This document shows, piece by piece, positions 8,675 to 16,475 of a stretch of DNA of 64,000 nucleotides (its first letter is position 1; the number at the start of each line of letters is the position of its first letter). The notes beneath the pieces were generated by a model that was given only the letters and a program-made list of their open reading frames with translations, made no database searches and had not been told where the DNA came from. The stretch is from Spirochaetia bacterium (GTDB lineage: Bacteria; Spirochaetota; UBA4802; UBA5550): NCBI GenBank assembly GCA_009885955.1, contig VFJS01000033.1:1-64000 (forward strand). Reading direction: 5' to 3'. A program made the position numbers and the translations under genes.

Positions 8675-9933
8675 TCCAGCGGGTATATCTTATTTTAAAG
8701 GAGTTGTTAAGCGGCAGATTTATCAGCCTCATTGTCTTTATTTCCATTCTGGCATCGTCCCTTTCATTCAGCCTTTTCCAGATAATCGGCGAGAATTTCA
8801 ACGGGTACATAAAAAATAAATTTTCATCGTCCATCCCTCCCAACACCATAAAGATTTCGGCAAAACCCGAGGAGTCCTTTCTCTTTTTCAAGGTGAGGAA
8901 TCCGAAGAACCCGGTATTCGATGATGCCATGCTGAATAAAATACGGGCGCTGAAGGGTGTGGCGGGGATAAGCCCCTTCATGATAGTCAAGGTGCCCATC
9001 CAGGCCAGGATTTCGCTTTTCAGCCTTGAGTATACCACGGACCTGCTGTGCATCGGCGCGCCCCATGCCTTCATAGCAGATGATCTGAAGGGGGAGGTGT
9101 TCCAGAGGATGTGGGCGGCCCCTGATATGGAAAAAAATATCCCGGCGCTTTTCCCTTCCATTCTCATAAAGGCATACAACGAGGGTATGGCGGAACCGAA
9201 CCGCCTTCCGAAAATTGACGAGAACACCGTAATGGGAATGGGCTTTGACATTCTGTTCGGCTACTCAAGCATCAGGAAAGACAAGGATTACATCAAGGTT
9301 ACCGCCACTGTCGCAGGTTTTACTGAGAAGATAAATTCCCTGGCTCTGATAATCCCCATCAAAGCCGCTGAATTCTACAATAAGAAGTTCAACCCGGACA
9401 ATTATAAAAATGAATATGTCTACGCGTTTGTAAAGACATCAGACCACAAGTCGCTCCTTTCGGCATCCGCGGAACTTCAGGGCCTGGGCCTCGCTGTTGA
9501 GGTGGAGAAAAAAGTCTCCGACAGCATCCTGGCCCTTGAGAAAAATGTCAACCTTGTCCTCGATGTGCTGAAATATTTCATCATCATCCTGGCCGTGGCG
9601 GCAATATCATTCTCAACGATGATTGCCACGTACAACAGGATTGAGTACTACCGGATCCTGAGGATCCTTGGCGCTTCAAAATATTTTATATCATTCACCA
9701 TACTCCTGAAATACATCGCTCTGGGATTTGGAGGCGCAAGCCTGGGGCTGTGGCTCATCAGATACTTTGCAGGGGCCATCACCGGCGCAATTAATATTTC
9801 AATTATCAAAATATCCCTGTCCATACCGGAAAGCCTTTATAGAAATATCCTGATTGCCGGCGCAGTAATCCCGGCGCTCTCAACCCTGCCCGGGCTTTTC
9901 AGGCTTTTTTCGAAAAGGCTGAACAGGGATTAG
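8671..9933 (+). CDS. FtsX/MacB-type ABC transporter permease
   Basis: A 420-residue membrane protein with the MacB/LolE topology: one N-terminal helix (about 17-38), a large periplasmic domain (about 40-285), and three C-terminal helices (about 290-315, 340-368, 392-414). The C-terminal region is the FtsX domain. It is translationally coupled to the ATPase gene upstream. As a homodimer with the ATPase it would be a type VII ABC system. No membrane-fusion protein gene lies next to it, so export through an outer-membrane channel is not implied by context. Confidence 0.85.
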   Translation: MIQRVYLILKELLSGRFISLIVFISILASSLSFSLFQIIGENFNGYIKNKFSSSIPPNTIKISAKPEESFLFFKVRNPKNPVFDDAMLNKIRALKGVAGISPFMIVKVPIQARISLFSLEYTTDLLCIGAPHAFIADDLKGEVFQRMWAAPDMEKNIPALFPSILIKAYNEGMAEPNRLPKIDENTVMGMGFDILFGYSSIRKDKDYIKVTATVAGFTEKINSLALIIPIKAAEFYNKKFNPDNYKNEYVYAFVKTSDHKSLLSASAELQGLGLAVEVEKKVSDSILALEKNVNLVLDVLKYFIIILAVAAISFSTMIATYNRIEYYRILRILGASKYFISFTILLKYIALGFGGASLGLWLIRYFAGAITGAINISIIKISLSIPESLYRNILIAGAVIPALSTLPGLFRLFSKRLNRD

Positions 9934-10001
9934 GCTGATTCATTTCAGAGCAATGGGCATGATACATGGATTTTAACGGGACCGTTAGCGGGAGGGGGCG
10001 T

Positions 10002-10427
10002 ATGGAAAACTTTTTTATAAATTTTGATGAATTTGTAAGGCTCTCCTATCTAATCCTTGAAAAGATAAAGGGAGACGGCGCCAGGTATGATTCTATACTC
10101 TGCCCCCTCAAGGGTGGTTTTTACCTCTCCGATTTCCTGAGCCGCAGGCTTGAAATACCGGTTAACTATCTCCAGATATCATCCTACCGGGGCAATGAGA
10201 AGTGTGAATATTTCATCCGATGCATTCCTGAGATTGACCATGAGACCGCGCTCATCTGCGATGACATTTATGATACCGGAGGTACGATACGGAGGATAGG
10301 GGAAATCTTTCCCCTGGTAAAGTTTGATGCCGCCTGCCTTGTGACGAAAGAACGGGATGTCCCGGTATTTTACGGCACCTATGTTGACCGGGACACCTGG
10401 GTCGACTTTTTCTGGGAGAAGATGTGA
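10002..10427 (+). CDS. Phosphoribosyltransferase domain protein
   Basis: A 141-residue PRTase of type I fold. Residues 84-96 contain the PRPP-binding motif (ICDDIYDTGGT), with the two adjacent acidic residues and the TGGT loop. The N-terminal CPLKGGFYLSDFLSRRL segment matches the flexible PPi loop region. It resembles small hypoxanthine/xanthine PRTases, but the base-recognition hood is too short to name the substrate. I chose the ATG at 10002 because a strong GGGAGGGGG site stands six bases before it; an ATG at 9966 would add 12 residues but has no such site. It lies 68 bases after the exporter genes. Confidence 0.85.
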   Translation: MENFFINFDEFVRLSYLILEKIKGDGARYDSILCPLKGGFYLSDFLSRRLEIPVNYLQISSYRGNEKCEYFIRCIPEIDHETALICDDIYDTGGTIRRIGEIFPLVKFDAACLVTKERDVPVFYGTYVDRDTWVDFFWEKM

Positions 10428-10442
10428 GGGGAAATTAAAATA

Positions 10443-10709
10443 TTATGGGAAATATTTATAAATATCTTTTCTGTGTAAAAAACATACAACAGTAATTATT
10501 GGATTTTCATAAAAAATTCCAATTCTATAATCACCTATCCTGATTCGATAATAGTTATCATGCCCATGTAGTTTTTTGATATTTTTGATTTGTTTTATTG
10601 AAGAAGCATTTTCTATTTCATTTATTGTGTTGAAAATAGCTGCTAAAATTTTTTTAGTATTTATATTATCGATAACCTCACTGAAACTTTTTTTAATCTT
10701 AATCTGCAT
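10443..10709 (-). CDS. RelE/ParE-family toxin
   Basis: An 88-residue basic protein with the RelE fold pattern: an N-terminal strand, two helices (ILAAIFNTINEIE...), then IKKLHGHDNYYRIRIGDYRIGIFY and a final strand-rich VVCFLHRKDIYKYFP. The RIRIGDYRI segment and the terminal HRKDIY-YF are typical of RelE/HigB-type ribosome-dependent mRNA interferases or their ParE relatives. The gene lies 5 bases after the stop of a small acidic/basic antitoxin candidate, the usual antitoxin-toxin order. Activity is inferred from the family. Confidence 0.85.
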   Translation of the reverse strand: MQIKIKKSFSEVIDNINTKKILAAIFNTINEIENASSIKQIKNIKKLHGHDNYYRIRIGDYRIGIFYENPIITVVCFLHRKDIYKYFP

Positions 10710-10714
10710 TCAAT

Positions 10715-10924
10715 TTATTGTATTCGCGATTTTAAATTTTTTATAAAAGTTTTTTTATTTACAGATTCTGATTTTAATCCTTCATCAATCGCTTTTGATA
10801 ATGCAAAATCTTCAATAATCTCATGGAGAATTTTTTTTATTACTTTTTCAGACAGTGTTTCTTCCAGTGATTTTTTAATTATTTTTTTTAAATCGGTTTC
10901 TGTCATTTTTTCTAAGGTTTTCAT
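10715..10924 (-). CDS. Antitoxin candidate paired with the RelE-type toxin
   Basis: A 69-residue, lysine- and glutamate-rich helical protein lying directly upstream of the RelE-like toxin. It has no clear ribbon-helix-helix or HTH motif that I can identify; length, charge and position support the antitoxin assignment. A TTTTCC..AAAGG context precedes the ATG (AAAAGGAAAAGT). The 5' region is very AT-rich. Confidence 0.7.
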   Translation of the reverse strand: MKTLEKMTETDLKKIIKKSLEETLSEKVIKKILHEIIEDFALSKAIDEGLKSESVNKKTFIKNLKSRIQ

Positions 10925-11265
10925 TACTTTTCCTTTTGTTTAAAATAGCGGAACCTTAAATGTCCATGTAATATAGTTCCATGAATGCAATAATATTGGA
11001 AAATTCTGATTTTTATTATTACCTATAATGTGTCATACATACCAATAGAAGCAATTAAATTTCAATACATAAAATAGTTTTTTTTAAAAATGCATAAATT
11101 TTAATTTATGTTCTGGGATATATATTAAAAAGATATCTTTTGTCAAAGTGTGAATAAATGATTTGGGATCTCTTTAAAAAATGGATTGACTAATTAATGA
11201 GGGCGCAGATAATTTTATGAATTAGTTGGTATAATCAGAATGTAATTTATTAAAAAAGGAAAACC
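10925..11265. other. AT-rich intergenic region, no gene seen
   Basis: This gap separates the divergently transcribed RelE-type pair and the DUF362 gene. It is strongly AT-rich with stop codons in all frames. It probably contains both promoters, but no element stands out clearly enough to mark. Confidence 0.5.
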
Positions 11266-12333
11266 ATGATAAAAGAAAAAGTATTTTTCATAGAATCGAA
11301 CAACAGTGAAGACGACCCGAGCAGGTGTGAAAAACTGAAAAGCCTGATACAGAAGCAGGGCCTTTTCGATTATATCGGAAAGAACGAACTGGTGGCAGTG
11401 AAGAGCCACGTGGGAGAGGGGAAAAAATCGGGCTTTGTGCGGCCGGTGTTTTTGAAAATGATGGGAGATATCATAAAGGATAAAAAGGGTGAACCCTTCC
11501 TCACGGAAACCTCGACGCTGTATATGGGAAACAGGAGCAATGCGGTTAGGCACAGCATGCATTCCATCGGCCAGGGTTTCGGGGCCGAGAATATCGGATA
11601 CCCCTTCATCCCTGCAGACGGTCTTTTCGGCGATGAGGAGATGGAAGTGAAAATTCCGGGGAAAATATACAAGAGCGTAAACCTGGCTGCCCTGATTGTA
11701 AAGGCCAACTCCCTTATCATGGTATCCCATTTCACCGGCCACCTTGTTTCCGGTTTCGGCGCGGCTTTGAAGAACATGGGCATGGGGTGCGCAAGCAGAA
11801 AAGGAAAAATGATACAGCATTCCACGATGAAACCTGCAATCATTGAAAAAAAATGTACCATGTGCAACATGTGCGTTGAATGGTGCCCGGAAGCGGCCAT
11901 AACCATGGAGGAGAAGGCGGCACTTATCGATCCGAAAAAGTGTATCGGCTGCGGCCAGTGCCTTGCCGTGTGCCAGTTCGGCGCGGTGAAGTTCAACTGG
12001 GGAACAGGGAGCGAAGACCTCCAGAAAAAAATCGTGGAGCACGCCTGGGGCGTTGACATTGCAAAAAAAGGGAAGGTGGTTTACATAAATTTTCTGACGA
12101 GGATGTCCAAGGACTGCGACTGTATGGATGAATATGTGAACATTGCCGATGACATCGGCATACTGGCGTCCTTTGACCCGGTAGCTATTGACGCGGCATC
12201 AATCGATCTCTTTGAAAAGTATTCGGGAAAGAAGTTATCGGAAGTGGCCTTTGACCTTCCGTACAGGCACCAGATCGATTATGCCAGGGAGATCGGTTTC
12301 GGGAATGCGGAGTATGAGATTGTGAAGGTGTAG
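11266..12333 (+). CDS. DUF362 protein with two 4Fe-4S ferredoxin motifs
   Basis: A 355-residue protein of the DUF362 / uncharacterised Fe-S centre family. Residues 1-185 and 260-355 carry the DUF362 fold. Inserted between them is a two-cluster ferredoxin domain: C197-x2-C200-x2-C203-x3-C207 (WCPEA) and C226-x2-C229-x2-C232-x3-C236. It is probably cytoplasmic and redox-active, but the family has no established reaction. An AAGGA site precedes the ATG. The last 48 codons (from 12190) are present in two more copies downstream (13409-13552 and 14387-14530), each beside an MNT/HEPN toxin pair; see findings. Confidence 0.9.
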   Translation: MIKEKVFFIESNNSEDDPSRCEKLKSLIQKQGLFDYIGKNELVAVKSHVGEGKKSGFVRPVFLKMMGDIIKDKKGEPFLTETSTLYMGNRSNAVRHSMHSIGQGFGAENIGYPFIPADGLFGDEEMEVKIPGKIYKSVNLAALIVKANSLIMVSHFTGHLVSGFGAALKNMGMGCASRKGKMIQHSTMKPAIIEKKCTMCNMCVEWCPEAAITMEEKAALIDPKKCIGCGQCLAVCQFGAVKFNWGTGSEDLQKKIVEHAWGVDIAKKGKVVYINFLTRMSKDCDCMDEYVNIADDIGILASFDPVAIDAASIDLFEKYSGKKLSEVAFDLPYRHQIDYAREIGFGNAEYEIVKV

Positions 12334-12343
12334 GGGGGTGGGT

Positions 12344-12386
12344 ATGACCGGTTTAATATTTGATGTTAAATCGGTCATGATTTTTT
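12344..12386 (+). terminator. Intrinsic terminator after the DUF362 gene
   Basis: ATGACCGGTTTAA (12344-12356) pairs with TTAAATCGGTCAT (12366-12378) with one mismatch, followed by a run of six T at 12381-12386. It starts 10 bases after the DUF362 stop codon. Confidence 0.8.
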
Positions 12387-12424
12387 ATCAGTTCATGGAG
12401 ATTTTCATATCTTATTCAAACATA

Positions 12425-12823
12425 TTAACTTATCATCAATTTTTTTATATTATCCAGAAATATCAGCATATTGGTGAATAATTTATTTACTTCTTCTTTA
12501 GAATAGTGAACAAAATCATCGTAATCCCCTTTGCTGCGCATTTCAAAGGCGGTTTTGAGCATTTTCCCGATTTCTTTTTCAACCTTAGCTTCTTTTACAA
12601 ATGTTTTATTAAACCACCCTATAAGACCGAGATGTTTTGATGCATCAAATCCATGATGCAAGGCAAGAGCTGAAAGGGAATAAAACATGGCATAGTAGAT
12701 TCTATTAACGGCTATTAAATAATGTCCCTGGTCTATTAAAAATTGAATAACCGGGATTAGATTATCAGCTTTTTCAAGACGGTGTTTAATCAGTTCTTCC
12801 CGATCCGCTTTATTCAAAGTCAT
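12425..12823 (-). CDS. HEPN-domain protein of an MNT/HEPN pair (first module)
   Basis: A 132-residue all-helical HEPN protein. The segment AVNRIYYAMFYSLSALALHHG followed by KTFVKE and an RSKGDYDDF stretch is typical of the PF05168-like HEPN partners of minimal nucleotidyltransferases. The canonical RNase motif R-x4-6-H is not obvious, so this copy may act through another mode than the HepT RNases. Its start overlaps the stop of the nucleotidyltransferase gene by four bases. In known MNT-HEPN pairs the HEPN partner is the toxin and the MNT protein neutralises it by AMPylation; that assignment is by family. Confidence 0.85.
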   Translation of the reverse strand: MTLNKADREELIKHRLEKADNLIPVIQFLIDQGHYLIAVNRIYYAMFYSLSALALHHGFDASKHLGLIGWFNKTFVKEAKVEKEIGKMLKTAFEMRSKGDYDDFVHYSKEEVNKLFTNMLIFLDNIKKLMIS

Positions 12824-13137
12824 ACATGAATTCCTGTTTCAATGGCATTCATGATGAATGGCTGTTTGCCCTTGATAGTGGACAGTTCATTTTTTGTAAT
12901 CAATTTGACATCTATGATAATATCATATTTCAAATCAAGGTCGTAGCAGATGTCATATATCTTCCACTCGAGGTCGGAATTGTAATCAATTGATAATACG
13001 ATTAAGACATCATAATCAGAATAATTCTGCGGGGTCCCAGTAACCCTTGATCCAAAAAGTATAACCTCATCTATAATGTCTCCTAATCGTTCATTTAAAA
13101 TTTTTTTTAATTCATCAAGGAAAAGTTTGTGTTCCAT
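12820..13137 (-). CDS. Minimal nucleotidyltransferase (MNT) antitoxin, first module
   Basis: A 105-residue MNT protein. The polymerase-beta-like signature is G29-S30 followed by ten residues and D41-x-D43 (SDYDV), the GSX10DXD motif of MntA antitoxins. I start it at the ATG at 13137; a longer form would begin with TTG at 13167. It is the upstream gene of a coupled pair with the HEPN gene. Function by family: transfer of AMP onto the HEPN toxin. The pair points against the DUF362 gene and lies between its intact 3' end and a second copy of that 3' end. Confidence 0.85.
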   Translation of the reverse strand: MEHKLFLDELKKILNERLGDIIDEVILFGSRVTGTPQNYSDYDVLIVLSIDYNSDLEWKIYDICYDLDLKYDIIIDVKLITKNELSTIKGKQPFIMNAIETGIHV

Positions 13138-13408
13138 ACATTTTGTCCATTGGTTGTTTTTAAACAATTATAATTCAAATATTGTTATGATTCAACAAAT
13201 AAAAAATATTCACCGGCAATTTGTTAATTTTTCAAGATCTGATATATGCTGAATTTTATCAATACAGGTCGATTATTTGATGTTTTTGAGGGAATCCTGG
13301 AGATCCTGACTCAGGATCGTCCTGAAATTGGGATCAGCAGGTGGGATGAAAGGGGCTTTTTATATGAATTCAGGTTGATATCTCTCAATGTCGAGGAAAG
13401 GACGCAGG

Positions 13409-13552
13409 GATGCGGCATCAGTCGATCTCTTTAAAAAGTATTCGGGAAAGAAAATATCGGATTTGGCCTTTGATCTGCCATACCGGCACCAGATAGAATA
13501 TGCAAAAGAGATCGGTTTCGGGAACGGGGAGTATGAGATTGTGAAGGTGTGA
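13409..13552 (+). pseudogene. Second copy of the DUF362 3' end (48 codons)
   Basis: An in-frame copy of the last 48 codons of the DUF362 gene at 11266, from D-A-A-S-V-D-L to the stop, without indels or internal stops. About 20 of 144 bases differ from the intact copy when compared by eye, many at third codon positions. Bases 13427-13452 match the other copies at 25 of 26 positions. Upstream (13246-13408) there is no similarity to the DUF362 gene, so the copy has no start of its own. It lies between the two MNT/HEPN modules. Confidence 0.85.
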
Positions 13553-13569
13553 TATTTTTTATGTTCTGA

Positions 13570-14001
13570 TTATTTTGATGAATGTTTGATATATTTATTT
13601 AACTCTGAAAGAAAATCTTCCCACAAATCCGGCAAATTTACTGCAAGGGGGAGTAATTTTTCTTTATCCACCATTACCCCGTATCCGTGAATGAAAAAAT
13701 GCCGAAAGGCGCGGTATTCATCAAGTCTATGCAGAAGTTCAGTTGAAATTATTTGATTTTCAACTGATAAATCCAATAAATCTTTATGCCATGAATCTGT
13801 TGTTTTAATTGTTACACCTGAATATTTCAGCACCCTTTTTAAGATGTTTTCCATTCCATTATAAGTATTTTGGAGAAACACTGAAATGGCTGCAAGTTCT
13901 ATGATAGTCTTTTCCTTCCGGTCCGATGCCTGCGTTAATGCCTGCAATGTTTCCAGAATATATTCCTTATCAGCTTCGATCTCCAGTAATAAATCATCCA
14001 T
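13570..14001 (-). CDS. hepT: HepT-like HEPN RNase toxin (second module)
   Basis: A 143-residue helical HepT-family protein. The RNase motif R-x4-H-x-Y is intact as R100-HFFI-H105-G-Y107. The tyrosine is the residue that MntA enzymes AMPylate in characterised HepT/MntA systems. It overlaps the MNT gene upstream by eight bases, so the pair is coupled. It is not closely related to the HEPN protein at 12425: the two differ in length and motif. The gene name is by family resemblance. Confidence 0.85.
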   Translation of the reverse strand: MDDLLLEIEADKEYILETLQALTQASDRKEKTIIELAAISVFLQNTYNGMENILKRVLKYSGVTIKTTDSWHKDLLDLSVENQIISTELLHRLDEYRAFRHFFIHGYGVMVDKEKLLPLAVNLPDLWEDFLSELNKYIKHSSK

Positions 14002-14263
14002 ATATTTTTATGGCTTTAGCTTCTATTATTCTATTAAATGAGGAGTTGATTGACAGGTCCACGATATCAATCGGTTTTGATAAATTTCTCATCAGCTCAC
14101 CGTAGAATTTAAAAAATTTATCCGGTTTGATGCCCTTCACACCCAGATCAATATCATTGGAATCCTTATCATCCTCGAGGGATGAGCCGAAGAGGTAGAT
14201 TGATGAGACTTGGTATCTTTTCCCGCAATTGATTATAAATTCTTTATCATGGTCGTTTAACAT
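13994..14263 (-). CDS. mntA: Minimal nucleotidyltransferase (MNT) antitoxin, second module
   Basis: An 89-residue MNT protein. The signature is G26-S27, nine residues, then D37-I-D39 (SNDIDLG), one residue shorter than the usual GSX10DXD. The C-terminal part (PIDIVDLS) carries the third acidic strand of the family. It is the first gene of the second MNT/HEPN pair. It would act by AMPylating HepT. Upstream lies a third copy of the DUF362 3' end on the other strand. Confidence 0.85.
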   Translation of the reverse strand: MLNDHDKEFIINCGKRYQVSSIYLFGSSLEDDKDSNDIDLGVKGIKPDKFFKFYGELMRNLSKPIDIVDLSINSSFNRIIEAKAIKIYG

Positions 14264-14383
14264 GGTTTATCCGCAATTCAATATTTTATGAATATGCTAT
14301 GGAATTGTTACAAAAATGTCAAATCTAAATCTATGAAAGAATTTATTTTTCTGAGTATACCAGAGTGTCTTGTCACCGTGGTC

Positions 14384-14530
14384 ATCGACGCAGTGTCCAT
14401 CGACCTCTTTGAAAAGTATTCGGGAAAGAAGATTTCTGAAGTGGCCTTTGACCTGCCGTACCGGCACCAGTTAGAATATGCAAAGGAGATTGGTTTCGGG
14501 AACGTGGAGTACGAGATCGTGAAGGTGTAG
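14384..14530 (+). pseudogene. Third copy of the DUF362 3' end
   Basis: From the codons for I-D-A-V-S-I-D-L to the stop this is a third in-frame copy of the DUF362 C-terminus, again 144 bases from the same Asp codon (14387) to the stop and without indels. Bases 14405-14430 contain the same 26-base core as the other copies. A reading frame continues upstream to 14288 but that part does not resemble DUF362. It ends 44 bases before the stop of the convergent kelch gene. Confidence 0.82.
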
Positions 14531-14573
14531 GGGTTCCTTCTGATACAGTCAGGAGGTACTCTATCAGTTGAAA

Positions 14574-16460
14574 TCAATAATTCGGCGGAATATATTCCTC
14601 TACTATGTTTGTTGTCATATGGGAACTTTTTTGGGGATCACTCCACGTCTCACCGCCGATGACATATATTCTGCCATTGACAACCGCTGTATTGGAAGAA
14701 AAAAATCCTCCCAGGTGATTCATACTTGTCATGGTTTTCCATGTATCAGATACCGGATCGTATTCAAGAACTGTATTTGTATAAAAGGTTTCCCATGAAG
14801 CATTCGTTAAGCCGCCAATTATATAAATTTTTCCATTCACTGCTGCTGCGGTGTGAAAACCTCGGGCTTCGGGCATCTTGTTTTTAGTTTCCCAGGTGTC
14901 AGTTAGGGGATCATAGACTTCTACCACATCAAATAAATCCGCACCTCCCGCCCCCCTGCCTCCCATGATATAGATTTTCCCATTGAATACTGTGGATGAA
15001 TGTGCGAATCTTGCAGTGGGCATGGGTGTTTTATTTACTAGAATAGAATAAACAGGGTCATATTCATTTAATGTATCATATACAGTGCTGGTATTGCCAT
15101 CCCAGCCGCCAATTATATACATTTTGCCGTTAAAAGAAACTCCTGAAAACCAGTTTATATTTACATTACCGGGATGTGGACCAATTCCGGTCCATAGATC
15201 AGTTTTCGGATCATATACATAAAAAGCGCCCCAGGATAATGCATAAATTTTTCCATTTATCACTGCAGTAGCCCATCCAGCTCCAGAATAGGTCAAATTT
15301 GATTTATACGTCCAGGAGTCTGATATAGGATCATAGACTTCTAATGAATATTGAATTACTGTAGATAAAGGATTTGTATATGAATCCCACCCACCAAATA
15401 CGTATATTTTCCCATTAATATCTACTACACCAGCGACAGCTCTTTTAGTTATCATAGATGTTTTGGTTGACCAGGCATTTTTATTAATCCCTGCTGCTGG
15501 TGGAGTATATTCTTCAACCTTGCCCGTAAGAAAACTCCCAATATTCCCGCCAATGACATATATCTTTCCATTGACTTCTGTCACAGAAAAATTTGTTCTT
15601 CCTGTTAGCATATTAGTCTGGCTGCTCCATTGGCCAGTTATAAAATCATATTCTTCAACCTCCTTAGTAATGGATATCAAAGAATATATTTTCCCATTTA
15701 CTGGTGCGGCTTTTTCCATCGTTAAATTAAGTGAATAATTAGCTAGTGCAACCCAGGTATCTGTTGCGGGTGTATAGATTTCGATTTTTTTTGACGTACC
15801 AGAGTTTTCATATCCTCCGATGGCATAAATTTTATCATTGATTACCGAAAGAGTGACATGACTTCTAGCAGTTGGCATATCTGCCTTGTTAGACCATATG
15901 TCGGTCACCGGGTCATAGAGCTGTACAGATGATCTGATGGTGCCGAAATTAATGCCCCCTATGACATATATCTTGCCGTTGAATTCCACTGCAGAATGGC
16001 TTTCAGATGGAAGAAAATCGGTTTTTAAGTTCCATGAGTCAGTGAAAGGATCGTACTCATCCACACGTGATAGGGTCGATGTGCCGCTTGAACCTCCGAT
16101 GATATATACCTTGCCGTTCACCGTTACCGATGTATGCTTGGTGCGTTTTACCGGCATGGGGGATTTCATGGCCCAGATATCGGTGACTGTGTTATATTCT
16201 TCTACTGAATCGGTAACGGTGCTCGAAGCTTTATCGATAGTACCCCCAAAGGCATATATTTTCCCATTGATCTGGGCGGTTGCAAGGTCCTCTCTGGGTA
16301 CCGCCATGCTTTTTTTTGTTAACCATCTGTCCGGTGTAGGAACCTTACCGATTTCGGAATTGTAATTTTTGGCTTTTATGTCAATGGGATTGTCCCTGTC
16401 AGCTTTGACGCAGGAATTGATGAAAAATAATAGGATTAGCAGTAATTTTATCGATTTCAT
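14574..16460 (-). CDS. Kelch-repeat lipoprotein, 12 repeats
   Basis: A 628-residue protein with a lipoprotein signal (lipobox INS-C17) and 12 kelch-type repeats of about 48-50 residues. Each repeat has the pattern NGK-I/V-Y-x-I/F-GG followed by VEEYDP-x-TDTW and a K-x-x-MP-x-x-R stretch. Twelve repeats suit two six-bladed propellers. The protein is probably surface or periplasmic and takes part in binding. It is the last gene of a minus-strand cluster that starts with an ECF sigma factor at 22289 and includes two CsgG/FN3-like proteins and two Lcl-domain proteins. Confidence 0.9.
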   Translation of the reverse strand: MKSIKLLLILLFFINSCVKADRDNPIDIKAKNYNSEIGKVPTPDRWLTKKSMAVPREDLATAQINGKIYAFGGTIDKASSTVTDSVEEYNTVTDIWAMKSPMPVKRTKHTSVTVNGKVYIIGGSSGTSTLSRVDEYDPFTDSWNLKTDFLPSESHSAVEFNGKIYVIGGINFGTIRSSVQLYDPVTDIWSNKADMPTARSHVTLSVINDKIYAIGGYENSGTSKKIEIYTPATDTWVALANYSLNLTMEKAAPVNGKIYSLISITKEVEEYDFITGQWSSQTNMLTGRTNFSVTEVNGKIYVIGGNIGSFLTGKVEEYTPPAAGINKNAWSTKTSMITKRAVAGVVDINGKIYVFGGWDSYTNPLSTVIQYSLEVYDPISDSWTYKSNLTYSGAGWATAVINGKIYALSWGAFYVYDPKTDLWTGIGPHPGNVNINWFSGVSFNGKMYIIGGWDGNTSTVYDTLNEYDPVYSILVNKTPMPTARFAHSSTVFNGKIYIMGGRGAGGADLFDVVEVYDPLTDTWETKNKMPEARGFHTAAAVNGKIYIIGGLTNASWETFYTNTVLEYDPVSDTWKTMTSMNHLGGFFSSNTAVVNGRIYVIGGETWSDPQKSSHMTTNIVEEYIPPNY

Positions 16461-16475
16461 AACGTTAAATTTATT

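Noticed and set aside
13246-13434. A 62-codon plus-strand frame before the second DUF362 3' end
   Set aside because: It is in a different frame from the DUF362 remnant, has no ribosome-binding site and no recognisable protein pattern.
14288-14383. Upstream extension of the third DUF362 remnant as a real 80-codon gene
   Set aside because: The first part does not resemble DUF362 or any family, and the homologous part is only the C-terminal fragment.
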